Positions 1 to 10,960 of a stretch of 64,000 nucleotides of DNA are shown here, piece after piece. Both the position numbers and the translations under genes were made by a program. Source of the stretch: Lolium rigidum (Eukaryota; Streptophyta; Magnoliopsida; Poales; Poaceae); the NCBI RefSeq assembly GCF_022539505.1, contig NC_061509.1, positions 211,382,254-211,446,253 on the forward strand. The letters are read 5' to 3'. A model generated the notes under the pieces. That model ran no database searches. It saw nothing but the letters and a program-made list of their open reading frames with translations, and had not been told where the DNA came from. The stretch's first letter is position 1. Each line of letters opens with the position of its first letter.

Positions 1-314
1 TTTCTAGGCAGAGATAGCAACCAATTTTTAGCTCTTCCTCTTAAGGAGAAAGGAAACAATTTTAATTTTATAATGTCACCATCTACATCCATATACTTTT
101 GCATTTCACAAAGTTCAACAAAATTATTAAGATGGGAAGCAACATCATCAGAACTAACACCAGAAAATTTCTCTCTCATAACAAGATTTAGTAAAGCAGG
201 TTTAATTTCAAAGAATTCTGCTGTAGTAGCAGGTGGAGCAATAGGTGTGCATAGGAAATCATTATTATTTGTGCTAGTGAAGTCACACAACTTAGTATTT
301 TCAGGAGTATTCAT
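1..314 (-). CDS. Gag N-terminal part of an Athila-type Ty3/Gypsy element, cut by the window edge
   Basis: An open frame starts at the ATG at 314 and runs without a stop off the left edge (104 codons visible). About 60 residues in it shows the usual plant Gypsy gag pattern: an F-S-G-V stretch, a S-D-D-V-A-S-H-L segment, then K-L-K-L-F-P-F-S-L-R followed by A-K-N-W-L. This is the capsid-like retrotransposon gag domain. It lies downstream (minus strand) of a tRNA-Asp-type primer binding site and an Athila-type LTR, so it is the first gene of that element. Gag would form cytoplasmic virus-like particles. No break is seen in this piece. The family call rests on recognised motifs, not on a search. 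Confidence 0.75.
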   Translation of the reverse strand, partial: MNTPENTKLCDFTSTNNNDFLCTPIAPPATTAEFFEIKPALLNLVMREKFSGVSSDDVASHLNNFVELCEMQKYMDVDGDIIKLKLFPFSLRGRAKNWLLSLPR

Positions 315-571
315 TTTAGCAGTAGTAAATAAAGCAAACTAAATAAAGTAAATGCAAGTAACTAATTTTTTTGTGTTTTTAATATAGAGAACAAGACAGT
401 AAATAAAGTAAAGCTAGCAACTAATTTTTTTGTGTTTTTGATATAGGAGCAAACAAAGCAGTAAATAAAGTAAAGTAAAGCAAGACAAAAACAAAGTAAA
501 GAGATTGGATGTGGGAGACTCCCCTTGCAGCGTGTCTTGATCTCCCCGGCAATGGCGCCAAAAAAAGAGCT
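315..571 (-). promoter_or_regulatory. 5' leader of the left-edge Athila-type element, with primer binding site
   Basis: Read on the minus strand, the LTR end at 572 is followed by TGGCGCCATTGCCGGGGA at 543-560. This matches the 3' end of plant tRNA-Asp with one mismatch and is the likely primer binding site for minus-strand DNA synthesis. The rest of the leader is T-rich and includes a repeated block around 'TATCAAAAACACAAAAAAATTAGTT'-like sequence at about 365-460. It aligns by eye with the leader of the element at 51614-51849 right up to the start codon. Confidence 0.75.
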
Positions 572-746
572 TGATGGCGTGTAAGACACACGTCCGTTGG
601 GAACCCCAAGAGGAAGGTGTGATGCGCACAGCGAGCAAGTTTTCCCTCAGTAAGAAACCAAGGTTATCGAACCAGTAGGAGTCAAGGAACACGTGAAGGT
701 TGTTGGTGGCGGCGTGTAGTGCGGCGCAACACCAGGGATTCCGGCG
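572..746 (-). repeat. Inner portion of the split Athila-type LTR
   Basis: This is the 3' end of the minus-strand element's 5' LTR, cut at 746/752 by the Tat element. It begins TGATGGCGTG on the plus strand (LTR end ...CATCA on the minus strand) and matches the last ~175 bp of the LTRs at 51613 and 56675. Joined with 13832-15250 it gives an LTR of about 1.59 kb, the same length as the 3' LTR at 55082-56675. Confidence 0.85.
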
Positions 747-751
747 CCAAC
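747..751. repeat. Target site duplication CCAAC (left copy)
   Basis: CCAAC at 747-751 directly precedes the Tat-element LTR (TGACA...). The same five bases follow the other LTR at 13832-13836. A 5-bp duplication is standard for LTR-retrotransposon integrases and fixes both element ends. Confidence 0.95.
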
Positions 752-1136
752 TGACAAGGGATTAACTTGTCAATGCCTACGGATTATAGGCTAGGGTTTA
801 GTTAGAAGTAGAGGGCAAGTAGATCTCGAAGGTTTCAGCCGAAAAGTACTCAACGATTATGAAAACTAGGGTTTGTGAATAATGATTCGATGATCTCCTC
901 GTCCCTCGACTCCCCCTTTATATAAGAGGTGGAGCCGAGGGTTTCGTTTTGTACAAGTTACAGAGTCCGGGACGGTTTCTAACTCATCCCGCCAGATTTA
1001 CAAACAACACTTCCTATTACAATTCTACTTTCCTTAATATATCTTGGGCTCTCGAACCTTCTTATTCTTCGGGTAGTGGGCCTTCATTAAACTCCGGGTA
1101 CTATCTTTGGCAAGCCCATTTGGGATGCCTATGTCA
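752..1136 (-). repeat. 3' LTR of the Tat element
   Basis: Starts TGACAAGGG and ends ATGTCA, giving the short inverted termini TGACA/TGTCA. It contains a TATATAAG-like box at about 917-925, oriented on the plus strand. The copy at 13450-13831 matches over the full length, with small differences near 865, 961-970, 992 and 1046. Confidence 0.93.
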
Positions 1137-1150
1137 GTAGCCCCCGAGAT
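1137..1150 (-). other. Polypurine tract of the Tat element
   Basis: Minus-strand reading gives CTCGGGGGCTAC immediately before the 3' LTR, a purine-rich run in the position where plus-strand DNA synthesis is primed. Confidence 0.6.
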
Positions 1151-1763
1151 TTTGCTTGAATCGTAGAATCAGGGAAAATCTCCATTTGCTTATTCTTATT
1201 CGACAATTTAAACTTTTCTATATTTCTTTATATAAATTTCTATATTGTACGGGGATATTGGTAATTGGGGCTAGTTCATCGACGGATCGGGTACTAGTTA
1301 AGCTGCTCTAGTGGCAATCCGCAAAAACCTACTTCAAGATCACGTCCCTGGACATGATCTCGGGATACTGGTGCAAACTTCGACAGGTGCCGCTTAAGGT
1401 CTTACCATTTTGTCGAGTCCCAGTCAAATTTATCGAGTACCTAACGCGTCCGTTAGGATTTTTCTTCGTATCCGTTGATACGGATAAAAGTAGCGGAGCG
1501 CGATCTTCGGCGATGCCACGCCCGGCGAGAATGGATGCGGGGTCTTACCTTCGCAAATTTGCGGCATTCAGAAATTGATCGCAACATTGGCGTTACGAGA
1601 ATATATTGTCGAGTGCTTTTCCGAGCTGTTGGAATGGCACATTTTATCGAGTCAAATATGACTTATATTAATCTCCCGATGGGAGTATATGCGAGTTAAT
1701 TATAACTCGAAATATACTCTCTTGCTTTTCTATCTTTCTTTCTTTTTCCTTTTTAAATTTCAT

Positions 1764-2060
1764 CGGGCACGCGAACAGCGTTCCCGATGGGAGTAGCCCC
1801 CGAGGCTACAACCAAGAACTTGTGCTTGGTTGTAGGCTCAACATTTTAGTCCACCATGTCGCTATATTGCCATTATTTCCCGATATTCTCTTTTTTCTTT
1901 CTTCTTCTTTTTATATCTCGGGTGCGCGAACGGCGCTCCCGATGGGAGTAACCCCGAGGCTACAGCCAAGAACTTGTGCTTGGTTGTAGGCTCCCACAAT
2001 TTCTATATTTGCCATAGTCGAAATTTTACTTTTATCGAAGTAGCCCCCGAGCATTTGGGC
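1764..2060. repeat. Two diverged tandem units in the Tat element 3' region
   Basis: A unit of about 155 bp begins near 1764 (CGGGCACGCGAACAGCG) and again near 1919 (CGGGTGCGCGAACGGCG). Both contain GATGGGAGTA, a run of C, and the palindrome-like pair CCAAGAACTTGTGCTTGG. A partial third copy of the GATGGGAGTA block lies at about 1677. Short tandem arrays in this untranslated zone are common in Tat-lineage elements. Confidence 0.7.
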
Positions 2061-2395
2061 AAAAACTTGTTTCGGACCAAAGGCTCCCGAAGTATTCAAA
2101 TAACTTCTCCTGTCGCCATTCTCCTTTTATTTTTCTTGTCGACATATTTTCCTTTGTCAAATTCTCTTCAGCTCTATTAACAGTCGAGATTTTTCTCGCC
2201 TTGTGGGTCCATTGTTCCCACCACGTTGACACGTCGTGCAAGTGGGGGACACACGTCCTCCGCTTTTCCCGGCGCACGTTCGATGCCTTTGTTCCATTCC
2301 ATCTCCATAAAAATACCTTTTTACCCTCTTATCTACTGGATCTCTTTTCACCACACGATTTCTTCATCCAACGGTTCATTACTTCTCCCGAAGCC

Positions 2396-2403
2396 TATAT
2401 AAA
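2396..2403 (+). promoter_or_regulatory. TATA box for the antisense gene of the Tat element
   Basis: TATATAAA at 2396-2403 lies about 130 bp before the first plausible ATG (2529) and in the same orientation as the plus-strand ORF. It could let this ORF be transcribed independently of the LTR. Position and sequence are observed; activity is inferred. Confidence 0.45.
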
Positions 2404-2528
2404 CCTTTCTTCAACCTCCGTCCAGTCCTTCGCTTGCGCCGCTATCTGCTCCCCTCTGCGAAAACTCCCCTGCGCCCATCTCTTTCTGATCTTCCGCGCA
2501 CACGAACATTGCTTCTTCAGTGCCGTTG

Positions 2529-5245
2529 ATGCCACCACGCACGCGCCTCACTCGCCACAGCACTCCAGAATCCACGATGGCTGCTGAAGATCTTGAGTGG
2601 GAGAGATCTAAAATCTCCAACCAGGATGTCAACATGATGAAAAGGCTTGGCCTCATGAAGAAAGAAGACGCCATCCGCTTTCACCGAAGAAAGCTACCCC
2701 AACCCTCCAATGGAGTACCGGGTTAGTTTCGTTGATCATCTCATCCGCGGCCTTTCTACCCCAATCCACGATTTCCTCCGCGGTCTTCTCTTTGTCTATG
2801 GGATTCGAGCTGCACCGGTGACCCCCAATTCCATCCTTCATATTTCTATTTTTATCACGCTTTGCGAATGCTTCCTTGGAGTCGCTCCTAATTGGGCTCT
2901 TTGGAAGCGCATTTTACTGCCTTCGCCGCAATGGCGCTCACAACGCCACCTACAACATAGGTGGTGTAGTTATACAGTGTCCGAACCGACGTCGATTATT
3001 TCGACGTCAAATTTCTCGACTCGTCCAAGGATGGCGCAAAAGGTGGCTCTATATACACGAAGAAAGTGCCAATTCCGTGGAACACAACATAGTTCCTTTC
3101 GACGGAAACGCAAAAATTCAACGCCGCTACTCCTGGGATGCTGAAGCTTCCGAAGAAGAGAAGAAGGCGACAGAAGCTCTTATGTCTCGTATTCATCAGC
3201 TCCAAAATACTCGAGGCAAAGAGTTATCTGGTGTCCAAATCACTTGCCTATTTTCTTAGGATTAGAGTGCAGCCTCTTCGGGCTCGCAAAAATCCCCTTT
3301 GTACGTATTCTCGTGTCAATGACGCCAATAGGCTCTCCAATGATCTTTACGTGAAGGACTTGGAGAAGCTTATTCGAAGAATTACCTCGCTGAGCAAGAG
3401 GGATCCTATTCCTTCCTCTTGTCGCGTGGAGCCATACAGCTCCACCAATCCTCTCCCCGAGGTATTTTGTCTTCTCGAATTTTTATTTTGTTCCGAATTT
3501 TCCCTGCATCTCATTGTATTGATATTTCTCTACTTTTCCTTTTGCCGCTATTTTCCTGCGAGAATCATCCTACTATGGCTTCCCTTCCTCCTCTTCACGA
3601 GGATGGAGAAGTCGAAGAAATGGGCATTGTCACTGACGACAATCAAGAAGCTCCATCCTTTGTGAATGATCCCGTGGATTCTCGAAAATCTGCGGGATCT
3701 TCCGAAGACACTACGTCGGTCCAATCTCCTCCTCCCGCCGTTTCTCCACGAGAAGAAAAGGAAGAGGAGTAATGCCGAAAGATTCCGGCACATCCAAAGC
3801 CGAAGAAGTTGTTCCTTCTCATCCGAAGGCAGCTTATGATCCTTATATTGAATCCCTCGTCGGCTCGTAAGTTACCTTGATTTCCCCTTATTTACGTAGT
3901 CGAAGTTTTTCCTTGTCTTGCTTTTTATGCTATTTGATCCTCACTCGCGAGTGATGATGAGGAAGAAGTACCAACTCGTGACGTAGCTCCTCGGACGAGC
4001 ACGTCACATACTTTAGTTATTTCGGAGAAGCCCGTTGAAGGAGAAGAATCGTCGCCTCCTCAACAAAATGTTGATACATCTACTCCTCCTTCGAGCCCCC
4101 TTGTCCCTTCACCAAAAAGGGCAAGGGTTGAAATGATCATTGAGCCTCCCCCTCAATTGAGCAGCTCTTCGTCGCAACTCTTGGATGATGTAAGTTTGTC
4201 GATGTCTATATTTCCTCTATTTTGCTTTTTTAGACCCTTACTTTTTTTAATGCCGATGTTTTCTCCTTCGTTCTTCTTCTTTGACAGCCTATGATCAAAG
4301 ATCTTATCCGCAACGGGTCCCAATTTATTGGGTACCGCGAGTATGCCAGCAGAGCCGATGGTAATAACCTTTATATTTACCGTTCTTCCTGAATTTTGCT
4401 CCTTTTTGTTTGTCGCGATTTTTTGATCTTTCTTTCCCCTTTTTTATCTTGATAGAGAAACTTGCAGAGGCCAACAAGCGTGCCGACGCACTTGCTCACA
4501 AACTAGAGCAAAGTGAGGCGGCTCGCGAGAAAGCCGAACTTGTCGCTAGCGAAGCTAAAGCCGAGGCTGATGATGCCAAAGCAAGGGCTGCTAGTGTCGA
4601 GGAACTGCAGAAAAGGCTTAAAGATGCTGAATCTGCTTTAGACGAGCAGAAAGCTGCACAAGCTGCTCGTGAGCAAGGGATCCTCAAGCGTACGAAGTCG
4701 CAAAGTCGACGTACTGCGAGTAATATCATCAATCCCTTCTATTTTATTGTACTTCCTGTTTCTTGGTTTTTGACTAATGTTTTGTCTCGTGTGGCAGCCC
4801 AAACGAGACCGAGGATTTTGATCCGGATAACCCCGTCAATGACCCTCTCCTCGACGCACTTTCTCTTACGGAGTTTCATGGGCGCGAAATTCGTGAAGGC
4901 GTGGCAAATGCCAGTGCAGGTTTGTCGGCGTTGTTCCCCTACTTCTTCCCGAAGAAAGAGGAACCTTCGACTTTCCTTGCCCTTGCCAAGCTTTTCAATT
5001 CATCAGAAGACCTTGGACTGAAGATGCGTCAGGAAAATATGAAGGTTGCTGTCGAAAATACTGTTGCCCTAGTTGCTGACAGCCAACAGACGCTTGATTG
5101 GATGAAGGTTGGCGACACCGATCAGATAGAGCAGTCGAGATGGAGGTCGCTGATTAAGGCAGCCAAGCCCAACACGAAGAAGATCTTGGCGTATCTTGGG
5201 ATCAAGCCAGCTTCGACTCCTAGCTCCTCGAGGCCGGAGGTCTAG
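2529..5245 (+). pseudogene. Antisense gene of the Tat element: 'gypsy-type transposon' domain (PF04195-like) plus coiled coil
   Basis: The plus-strand reading is opposite to gag-pol. After the ATG at 2529 comes a basic N-terminus, then Y-R-V-S-F-V-D-H-L-I-R-G, F-L-R-G-L-L-F-V-Y-G and T-P-N-S-I-L-H-I (about 2710-2870), which I recognise as the plant 'putative gypsy type transposon' domain. Splice-like boundaries fit the reading: exons to 3461, 3563-3866, 3952-4189, 4288-4360 and from 4456, each with GT donor and AG acceptor. Joining GGCTC to TGATGATGAG keeps frame. From 4456 an A/E/K-rich coiled coil follows (AEANKRADALAHKLEQSE), and the last frame ends at 5245. Frameshifts near 2705 and 2900 break it. 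Extra antisense ORFs of this kind are known from Tat-lineage elements; their role is unknown. Confidence 0.65.
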
Positions 5246-5546
5246 TTGCATGCCTTCTTGTTTTTTCTTTTTCTGTTTCTTTTGCTCTTGTCGCCATTTT
5301 AGCCTTGGCGACAATTACTCTCTTAGTCCCCACTGGAAAACTTTCTTTTGTAATGTACGTGTAAATTTTCTAGCAAGTAATGAAATTCCTCTTCGTGCTT
5401 TTCATTGATCCTGGGCCTTTCTTTTCCAGTTAATATTTGATAATTACTCGACCACTCCTTGTTCTGCCGCTGCTTCACCCGCATCTTCCTTCTCGAAGAA
5501 AGTACTAGTCGACCATAATCCCCTCGAGAGTTCATCAAGCAGACAT

Positions 5547-6419
5547 TTGTCGGAAGATTTGCAAGAACTTCGACAACAACTTCAATCTATGAAGAAACAA
5601 ACTTTGGCCATGATGGAACAATCTCGGAAAGCATCTGAACGAGAACAACTTGCTCTTCAACAAGCCCAAGAAGCTATGGCTGCTAAGGATGCTGCTTGTC
5701 TTAGAAGCGAAGGGAGCCACAACCCGAGAAAATAGTATGCTTGAGCTAATGCTGGAGGCTAGCACAGATATGTTAGGTACGTTTTTGCAATCTTAAGATG
5801 CCTTCTCTTTATTTTGCTGTGTCTTTCTTCCAATTTCTTGCCCTGTCGCTTTATCAGGCTCAGTTCTTGATTCTGCTGCCGAAGATCAGAGAGTGAATGA
5901 GAGAACAAATCTTCTTGTCAATCTTTCGCTTAATCATGGCTGTTTGTTCTGGACCACTCTGAACGAGACCCAACAAATTGTTAGGTTCCAAGATCGTGCT
6001 TGCCAAGTGCGCGACTTTCTCAATTTTTGCACGGCGACATTAACCCTTGTCTATAGGAATTTATTTCCTCGAAACGAAGTTCCAAAAACTCTTCCTGAAT
6101 TATTAGAGGTATTCAGAGATGCTCCCCGCATCCATAACTTTGTACGGGCTCAACTCTCTGCTGGAGCGAGATTCGCCATGATTATGATAAACATCATGGT
6201 ATCCAAAGTTAGACTCGACGAAGATTGTTGCTTGGTTGCCTGGCCAAGAAAACGCGTCGGAAAAATGATATTGACTCAATCGATGCTATGGTAGCTCCTG
6301 TGGCCGAATCGATGATAGATGAACTTCTTCGGATGGATTCAGAGTTCTTTACCAAGGGTTCTTATGCTGAACATAAAACAACTAGATGCTTGTCCGTAGA
6401 TAGTATCTTAGGATTTAAC
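5547..6419 (+). pseudogene. Second plus-strand ORF block of the Tat element, coiled coil plus helical C-terminus
   Basis: Reading starts with a Q/E/K-rich coiled coil (DLQELRQQLQSMKKQTLAMM) at 5547-5735. After an intron-like gap with a GT at about 5775 and AG near 5859, it continues with NERTNLLVNLSLNHG and RFQDRACQVRDFL (5893-6150) and a segment VAESMIDELLRMDSEFF (6300-6360). It probably belongs to the same antisense gene as the preceding block, or to a second one. Frames change several times. I do not know a function. Confidence 0.5.
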
Positions 6420-6790
6420 TGATTTGTATTATATTGGAAACCTTGTATCTCACTCTTTTTTGATTTCCCTCCTCTTTTTTTTATATTTCCGAAGGAATTT
6501 ATTGTATATTGCCGAGGCCCTCGATGTTGTTGAAGCCCCCGAGCCTAACTGGGCAAAGGTTGTACTTATTTTTTCCTTGAAATCTATCTTTTCTGTTGTA
6601 ATAAGACATCCTTGTTTTTCCCTTGGATGGATTGCCAATCTTCGATTATCTTTGATGTCGAAGTTCTATATTTATATTGCGAGGTTCTTAGACCAAAGCA
6701 CTTAAGATTTTTGATGTGTACACTATATTTATGATTGCTGGCTTTATATTTAGCGAGGTATTAATGTACCAAGGCGAAATATTTCAGTGA
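6420..6790. other. Spacer between antisense ORFs and integrase end
   Basis: T-rich, no credible reading on either strand. It contains another AGCCCCCGAGCC block (about 6535), similar to those at 1795 and 2042, so this C-rich motif is dispersed through the element's 3' region. Confidence 0.4.
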
Positions 6791-6989
6791 ATCTATATTG
6801 TATGTATTTTGAGACTTAGGCGTTGAGCCCCCTAGCGTGTCGAAAAATAAGAAGTATATCTCCACTATCTTTATTATATTGCAGCACCACGAGCCCGCCT
6901 CATTAAAAACCTTTCCGGCCCCACTCGGTGCCCCGAAAAGGGAAAAGAGTGCGTCCGAAAACTCGTGGGCGTTTCGGTACATTGAAGTT

Positions 6990-8304
6990 TTACAAGGACT
7001 ATATTTTAGCTCTAGGCGTAGAACCGCCTTGAGTTGCGCCACGTTCCGGGGGTTTTGCTCCTCCACCCCTGTCTTCTTGTCCTTTATCCTGTATGCTCCT
7101 CCTCCGATTACTTCAGTGACGATATAGGGACCAAGCCATGGTGACTCGAGTTTTTCATGACTTTTTGCGTGAGCCGAAGAACTAAGTCTCCCACTTGAAA
7201 GGATCTTGGCCGCAAACGTCGGCTTGTGGTAATTCTTCAAGTCCTGTTGATATTTGGTGACCCTTGATAATACTTCGTCTCGAGCTTCGTCGAGTGCGTC
7301 TACGTCGTCTTCCAATGCTGTCCTTGAAGCTTCTTCATCATACGTCTGTGACTCTAGGGGAGTCGTGCTCTATTTCTATTGGTAGTATCGACTCCGCGCC
7401 ATGGACCGAGAAAAAACGGGGTTTCTTGTGTCGTTGTATTTGGTGTTGTTCGGATGCTCCACAACACACTTGGTAGTTCTTCGGGCCGGGTATGTCGAGC
7501 TTTTTCTAGTGGTCCCAACGGACGTTTCTTGATGCCATTACGAGATAATGCCATTGGCTTTCTCGACCTGCCCGTTGGTTTGAGGATGTGCAACTGACGC
7601 AAAGTGCAGCTTGATACCCACTTCTTTGCGGTAATCTTTGAATTCGTTGGATGTAAAGTTGCTGCCATTGTCCGTGACGATGCTATGAGGCACTCCAAAT
7701 CTGAAGACGAGGCCTTTTATGAATTTTACTGCGGATGCTCCATCTCAGCGAATTTATCGGCTTCGCTTCTATCCACTTTGTAAATTTGTCGACAGACTAC
7801 TAGCATGTATTCCTTTACTGCCTGGCCATGATTTGTGTAACTTTCCCACCATATCGAGTCCCCATTGTGCAAAGGGCCACGACAATGGTATTGGTGCTAG
7901 TTACTGCTGGCTGGAGAGTGAGGTTTTGCGGCGAACCTTTGACACGCATCGCAGGTCCTTACTATTTCTTTGGCGTCCTCGATTGCTGTCAACCAGTAGA
8001 ATCCTGCCCGAAAAACCTTGGCTACGATGGCTCGACTACTCGCGTGGTGGCCGCATATTCCTTCGTGCACATCCTTCAGAATTACTCTTCCTTCTTCGGG
8101 TGTTACACACCTTTGCAGAACGCCTGAAATACTTCGCTTGTACAGTTCTCCTTTGATCACCGTGAAAGCTTTAGACCGTCGAATTACTCGCCTTGCTTCC
8201 ACTGGATCGTCGGGTATTTCTTTCACGAGGATGTATGATACATATGCTTGCATCCAAGGAACCTGTACCATCATCACAAGCTCTTGTTCATCTTCATCCT
8301 CCAT
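6990..8304 (-). pseudogene. Integrase of the Tat element
   Basis: Minus-strand order is an N-terminal HHCC zinc-binding segment (HEGICGHH ... CDACQRFA, about 8110-7920), the catalytic core with its second Asp in SIVTDNGSNF (about 7690-7660) and its Glu in QTNGQVEKA (about 7590-7565), then a GPY-type C-terminal segment (WLGPYIVTEV, about 7140-7110) followed by AYRIKDKKTG. Integrase joins the cDNA ends to host DNA. Catalytic residues are visible but in different frames, with breaks at about 7900, 7700, 7560 and 7320. Confidence 0.8.
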
Positions 8305-8790
8305 GGTTTACTGCGAGGGGTGTCGAAGTTTTTTCTTTTACGCACCTTTTTTGGCTTTGTAGATCTCTCCGATATTTCTTCCCAAAACACTCTGGCGGGA
8401 CTGGGAGGCACTGCGACCCGATGTTTGCGAGGACGTCGGCTTCATCGTTGCTCAATCTACCGATGTGGTTTACCTCGCACCCATCAAATAGCTTCTCGAG
8501 TTCATTGTACACCTCCTTGTATGCTACCATGCTATCGTTGATTGCATCACATTGGTTCATAACTTGTCGGGCCACCAATTGTGAGTCGCCAAAGATTTTT
8601 AGTCGAGTTGCACCGCATGCTTTCGCCATCTTCATCCCGTGTATGAGGGCTTCATATTACTGCTTCATTGTTAGATGCGTTAGGGAACGTCATCCGAAGG
8701 ATATACTTCAATTTGTCGCCTTCGGGTGATATAAGTATTACTCTGCGCCAGCTCCTTCTACTCTCTTGGACCCGTCAAAATTCATGGTCC
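8294..8790 (-). pseudogene. Second, archaeal-type RNase H domain of the Tat element
   Basis: Reading from about 8785: FDGSKRVEGAGA, then ILISPEGDKLKYILRM, NASNNEA-Y-EALIHGMKMAK and KIFGDSQLVARQVMNQ, then RLSNDEADVLANIG. This is the RVT_3/archaeal-like RNase H found after the normal RNase H in Tat-lineage elements. Frame breaks at about 8742, 8659 and 8391 are each a one-base change next to CTG on the plus strand. Confidence 0.8.
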
Positions 8791-9400
8791 GGGTTCTCGA
8801 CAAGTCACAGGGGTCTGTGTTTTGCAGCTCCATCCACTATGCGATGAAGTCCGGCAAAACTTGCGACTTGATTGCTTTTCTTTTTTCATACGTGATGTCC
8901 CGAGGGAAAGTTCTATTCCCCAAAGGGAGACACGACCCGTAACTTCTGGATTGTTCGGTATATTTGACAAAGGAGCCTCATTGACCACTATGATCGGGTG
9001 TGCCGAAAAATAGTGGCGCAATTTTCGTGCTTGTTGTGAACACTCCGTATGCTAGCTTCAGGTGCTGAGGGTACCTTTGTTTTGACGGCGATAAAACTTG
9101 CGACGAAGTAAACCGGCCTCTGTACTCCGTGGAGTTTTCCTTCTTCTTCTCTTTCGACAACCGACGCCGTGCTCACCACTTGGGGCGTGGCTGCGATATA
9201 TAACGGGAGAGGTTCTTTTTCCTTTGGTGCCACCAAGATTGGTGGTGTCGAGATTTTGCGCTTCAAATCTTCGAAAGCTCTGTCGGCTTCTTCGTTCCAC
9301 TTGGAATTTGTCTCCTTGTTTTATCAAAGCGTAGAATGGTAACGCTTTTTCTCCTAGCACGGCAACGAATACTGCTCAAAGCTGCGACTCGCCCGAGTTA
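8790..9400 (-). pseudogene. RNase H domain and connection of the Tat element
   Basis: Shows EKALPFYALIKQGDKF, then PPILVAPKEKEPLPLYIAAT, GVQRPVYFV, SPSKQRYP and LAYGVFTT, then HYFSAHPIIVV. This is the usual RT-linked RNase H of Ty3/Gypsy elements, which degrades the RNA template. At least four frame changes occur; the one at about 9300 is an extra base at CTG (CCACTTGG for CCACTGG). Confidence 0.8.
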
Positions 9401-9471
9401 ACTGTTGTATCTCTTTCAACTTTGTTGGCTTTCTCATTGTTACAATAGCTTGTATTTTATCGGGATTTGCT

Positions 9472-10060
9472 TCAATCCCTCTTGCTGAGACTAGAAACCC
9501 CAAGAGTTCTCCTGTCTGGGACACCAAAGGAACATTTCGTCGGGTTCAACTTCGAGCAGAATTTGTTGAGGTTGTCGAACGTTTCCTTGAGGTCCTCTAT
9601 CGGTGTTGATCCTTCTTTTGATGTTATGACGACGTCGTCGATGTATACTTGCACGTTTTTCCCAATCGTGTCGCCAAGCACTTCTGCATCATCCTCTGAT
9701 ATGTTGCTCCCGCGTTTTTCAGACCAAAGGGCATTGTTCTGTAACAAAACACGCCATAAGGTGTAATGAACGCAGTCTTTACTTCATCTTCTTCTTTTAA
9801 CCTAATCTGGTTGTAACCAGAATACGCGTCCAGGAAGGAAAGACGTTCGCATCCAGCCGTGGAGTCGATAATTTGATCGATCCTCGGGAGGGGAAGTGAT
9901 CCTTTGGACAATGTTTGTTGAGACACGTAAAGTCGACGCACATGCGAAGGACCTTAGTGTTTTTCTTTGGCACCATCACGGGATTTGCTACCCATGTGGC
10001 TTCGTGAATATCTCTTTGATAAAACCAGCTTCTTGTAGTCGATTGATTTACGACGAGCAT
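9472..10060 (-). pseudogene. Reverse transcriptase of the Tat element
   Basis: Key blocks are WVANPVMVPKKN, CVDFTCLNKHCPKD, LSFLDAYSGYNQI with the first catalytic Asp, FITPYGVFCYRTMPFGLKNA-ATYQRMM, and YIDDVV with the catalytic Asp pair at about 9634-9645. The enzyme copies element RNA into DNA in virus-like particles. Frames change near 9930 and at about 9667, where ATCGTG stands where the frame needs ATCTGTG (a lost base at CTG). Confidence 0.85.
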
Positions 10061-10311
10061 AGCTTTGCGGTTTGGTTCCGAAAACGCCGCAAAGGTTGTT
10101 TGATTGGTCTCGCTGATGGATCCAAATTTAGGTGGTACTCGGCAAGTTCCACAGGTACTCCTGGCATGTCAGCTGGACACCATGCGAAGATTTTCCAGTT
10201 CTCACGGACGAACTCGACGAGCGCGCTTTCCTATGCGATATCCATGTTGTTTGCAATGGATGTCGTCTTTTCGAGTGCTGTCGGGTGAATCTGCACCTCC
10301 TTAGAATTTTT

Positions 10312-10960
10312 CTACGTATTGAAAGTTGATTCTTTATTTGGCCTTCCAACGTCTGGCAGTACGTCGTAATCAGTCATACTTTTTGACGCCAAATACTCAG
10401 CTTGCATCCCGAAAGTTTCTGATAATCGATGGAAATCCTTGTCGCACTTATCAGCTAAGGCGAAGCTCCCCTTGACTGTGATTGGTCCCTTGGGTCCGGG
10501 CAATCTCCACAACAGGTATGTATAGTGTGGTACTGCCATAAATCTAGCATATGCTGGTCGTCCCAACAAGGCGTGAGTACTGCGATGGAAAATCCACGAC
10601 TTCAAACTCCGATTTCTCGATTCTATAATTTTCTCGGGTTCCAAGCCGAACGTCGAGGTTGATCTTCCCCAATGGGTAACTTGGTTTCTCCGGTGTGATG
10701 CCGTGGAACCTTGTGTACGTTGGCTTCAAGTTTGCTAAGGATATGTTCATCTTCCTCAATGTATACGCATACATAAGGTTTAAGCTGCTGCCACCATCTA
10801 TGAATACTCGAGAAACATCGAAACCCGCAATAGCTGTCGGCGGAATAAGTGCTTGGCCGCCCTGGTCGAGGAACTTGCTTTGCGGATGATCCGCTATGGT
10901 GAAGCCGATGTCTTGCCCTGACCAATTGAGGTACTCAGCTTGTTGGTGGAGGCATTTTCT
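10312..10960 (-). pseudogene. Aspartic protease region of the Tat element
   Basis: The active-site-like motif FIDGGSSLNLMYA lies at about 10804-10766; Tat elements typically have D-G-G-S-S in place of D-S/T-G. It is followed by LKPTYTRFHGI, PLGKINLDV, EFEVVDFPSQY-ALLGRPAYARFMAVPHYTYL and LADKCDKDFHRLSETFG. It would cleave the Gag-Pol precursor. Frame breaks occur at about 10890, 10775 and 10590. Confidence 0.75.
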
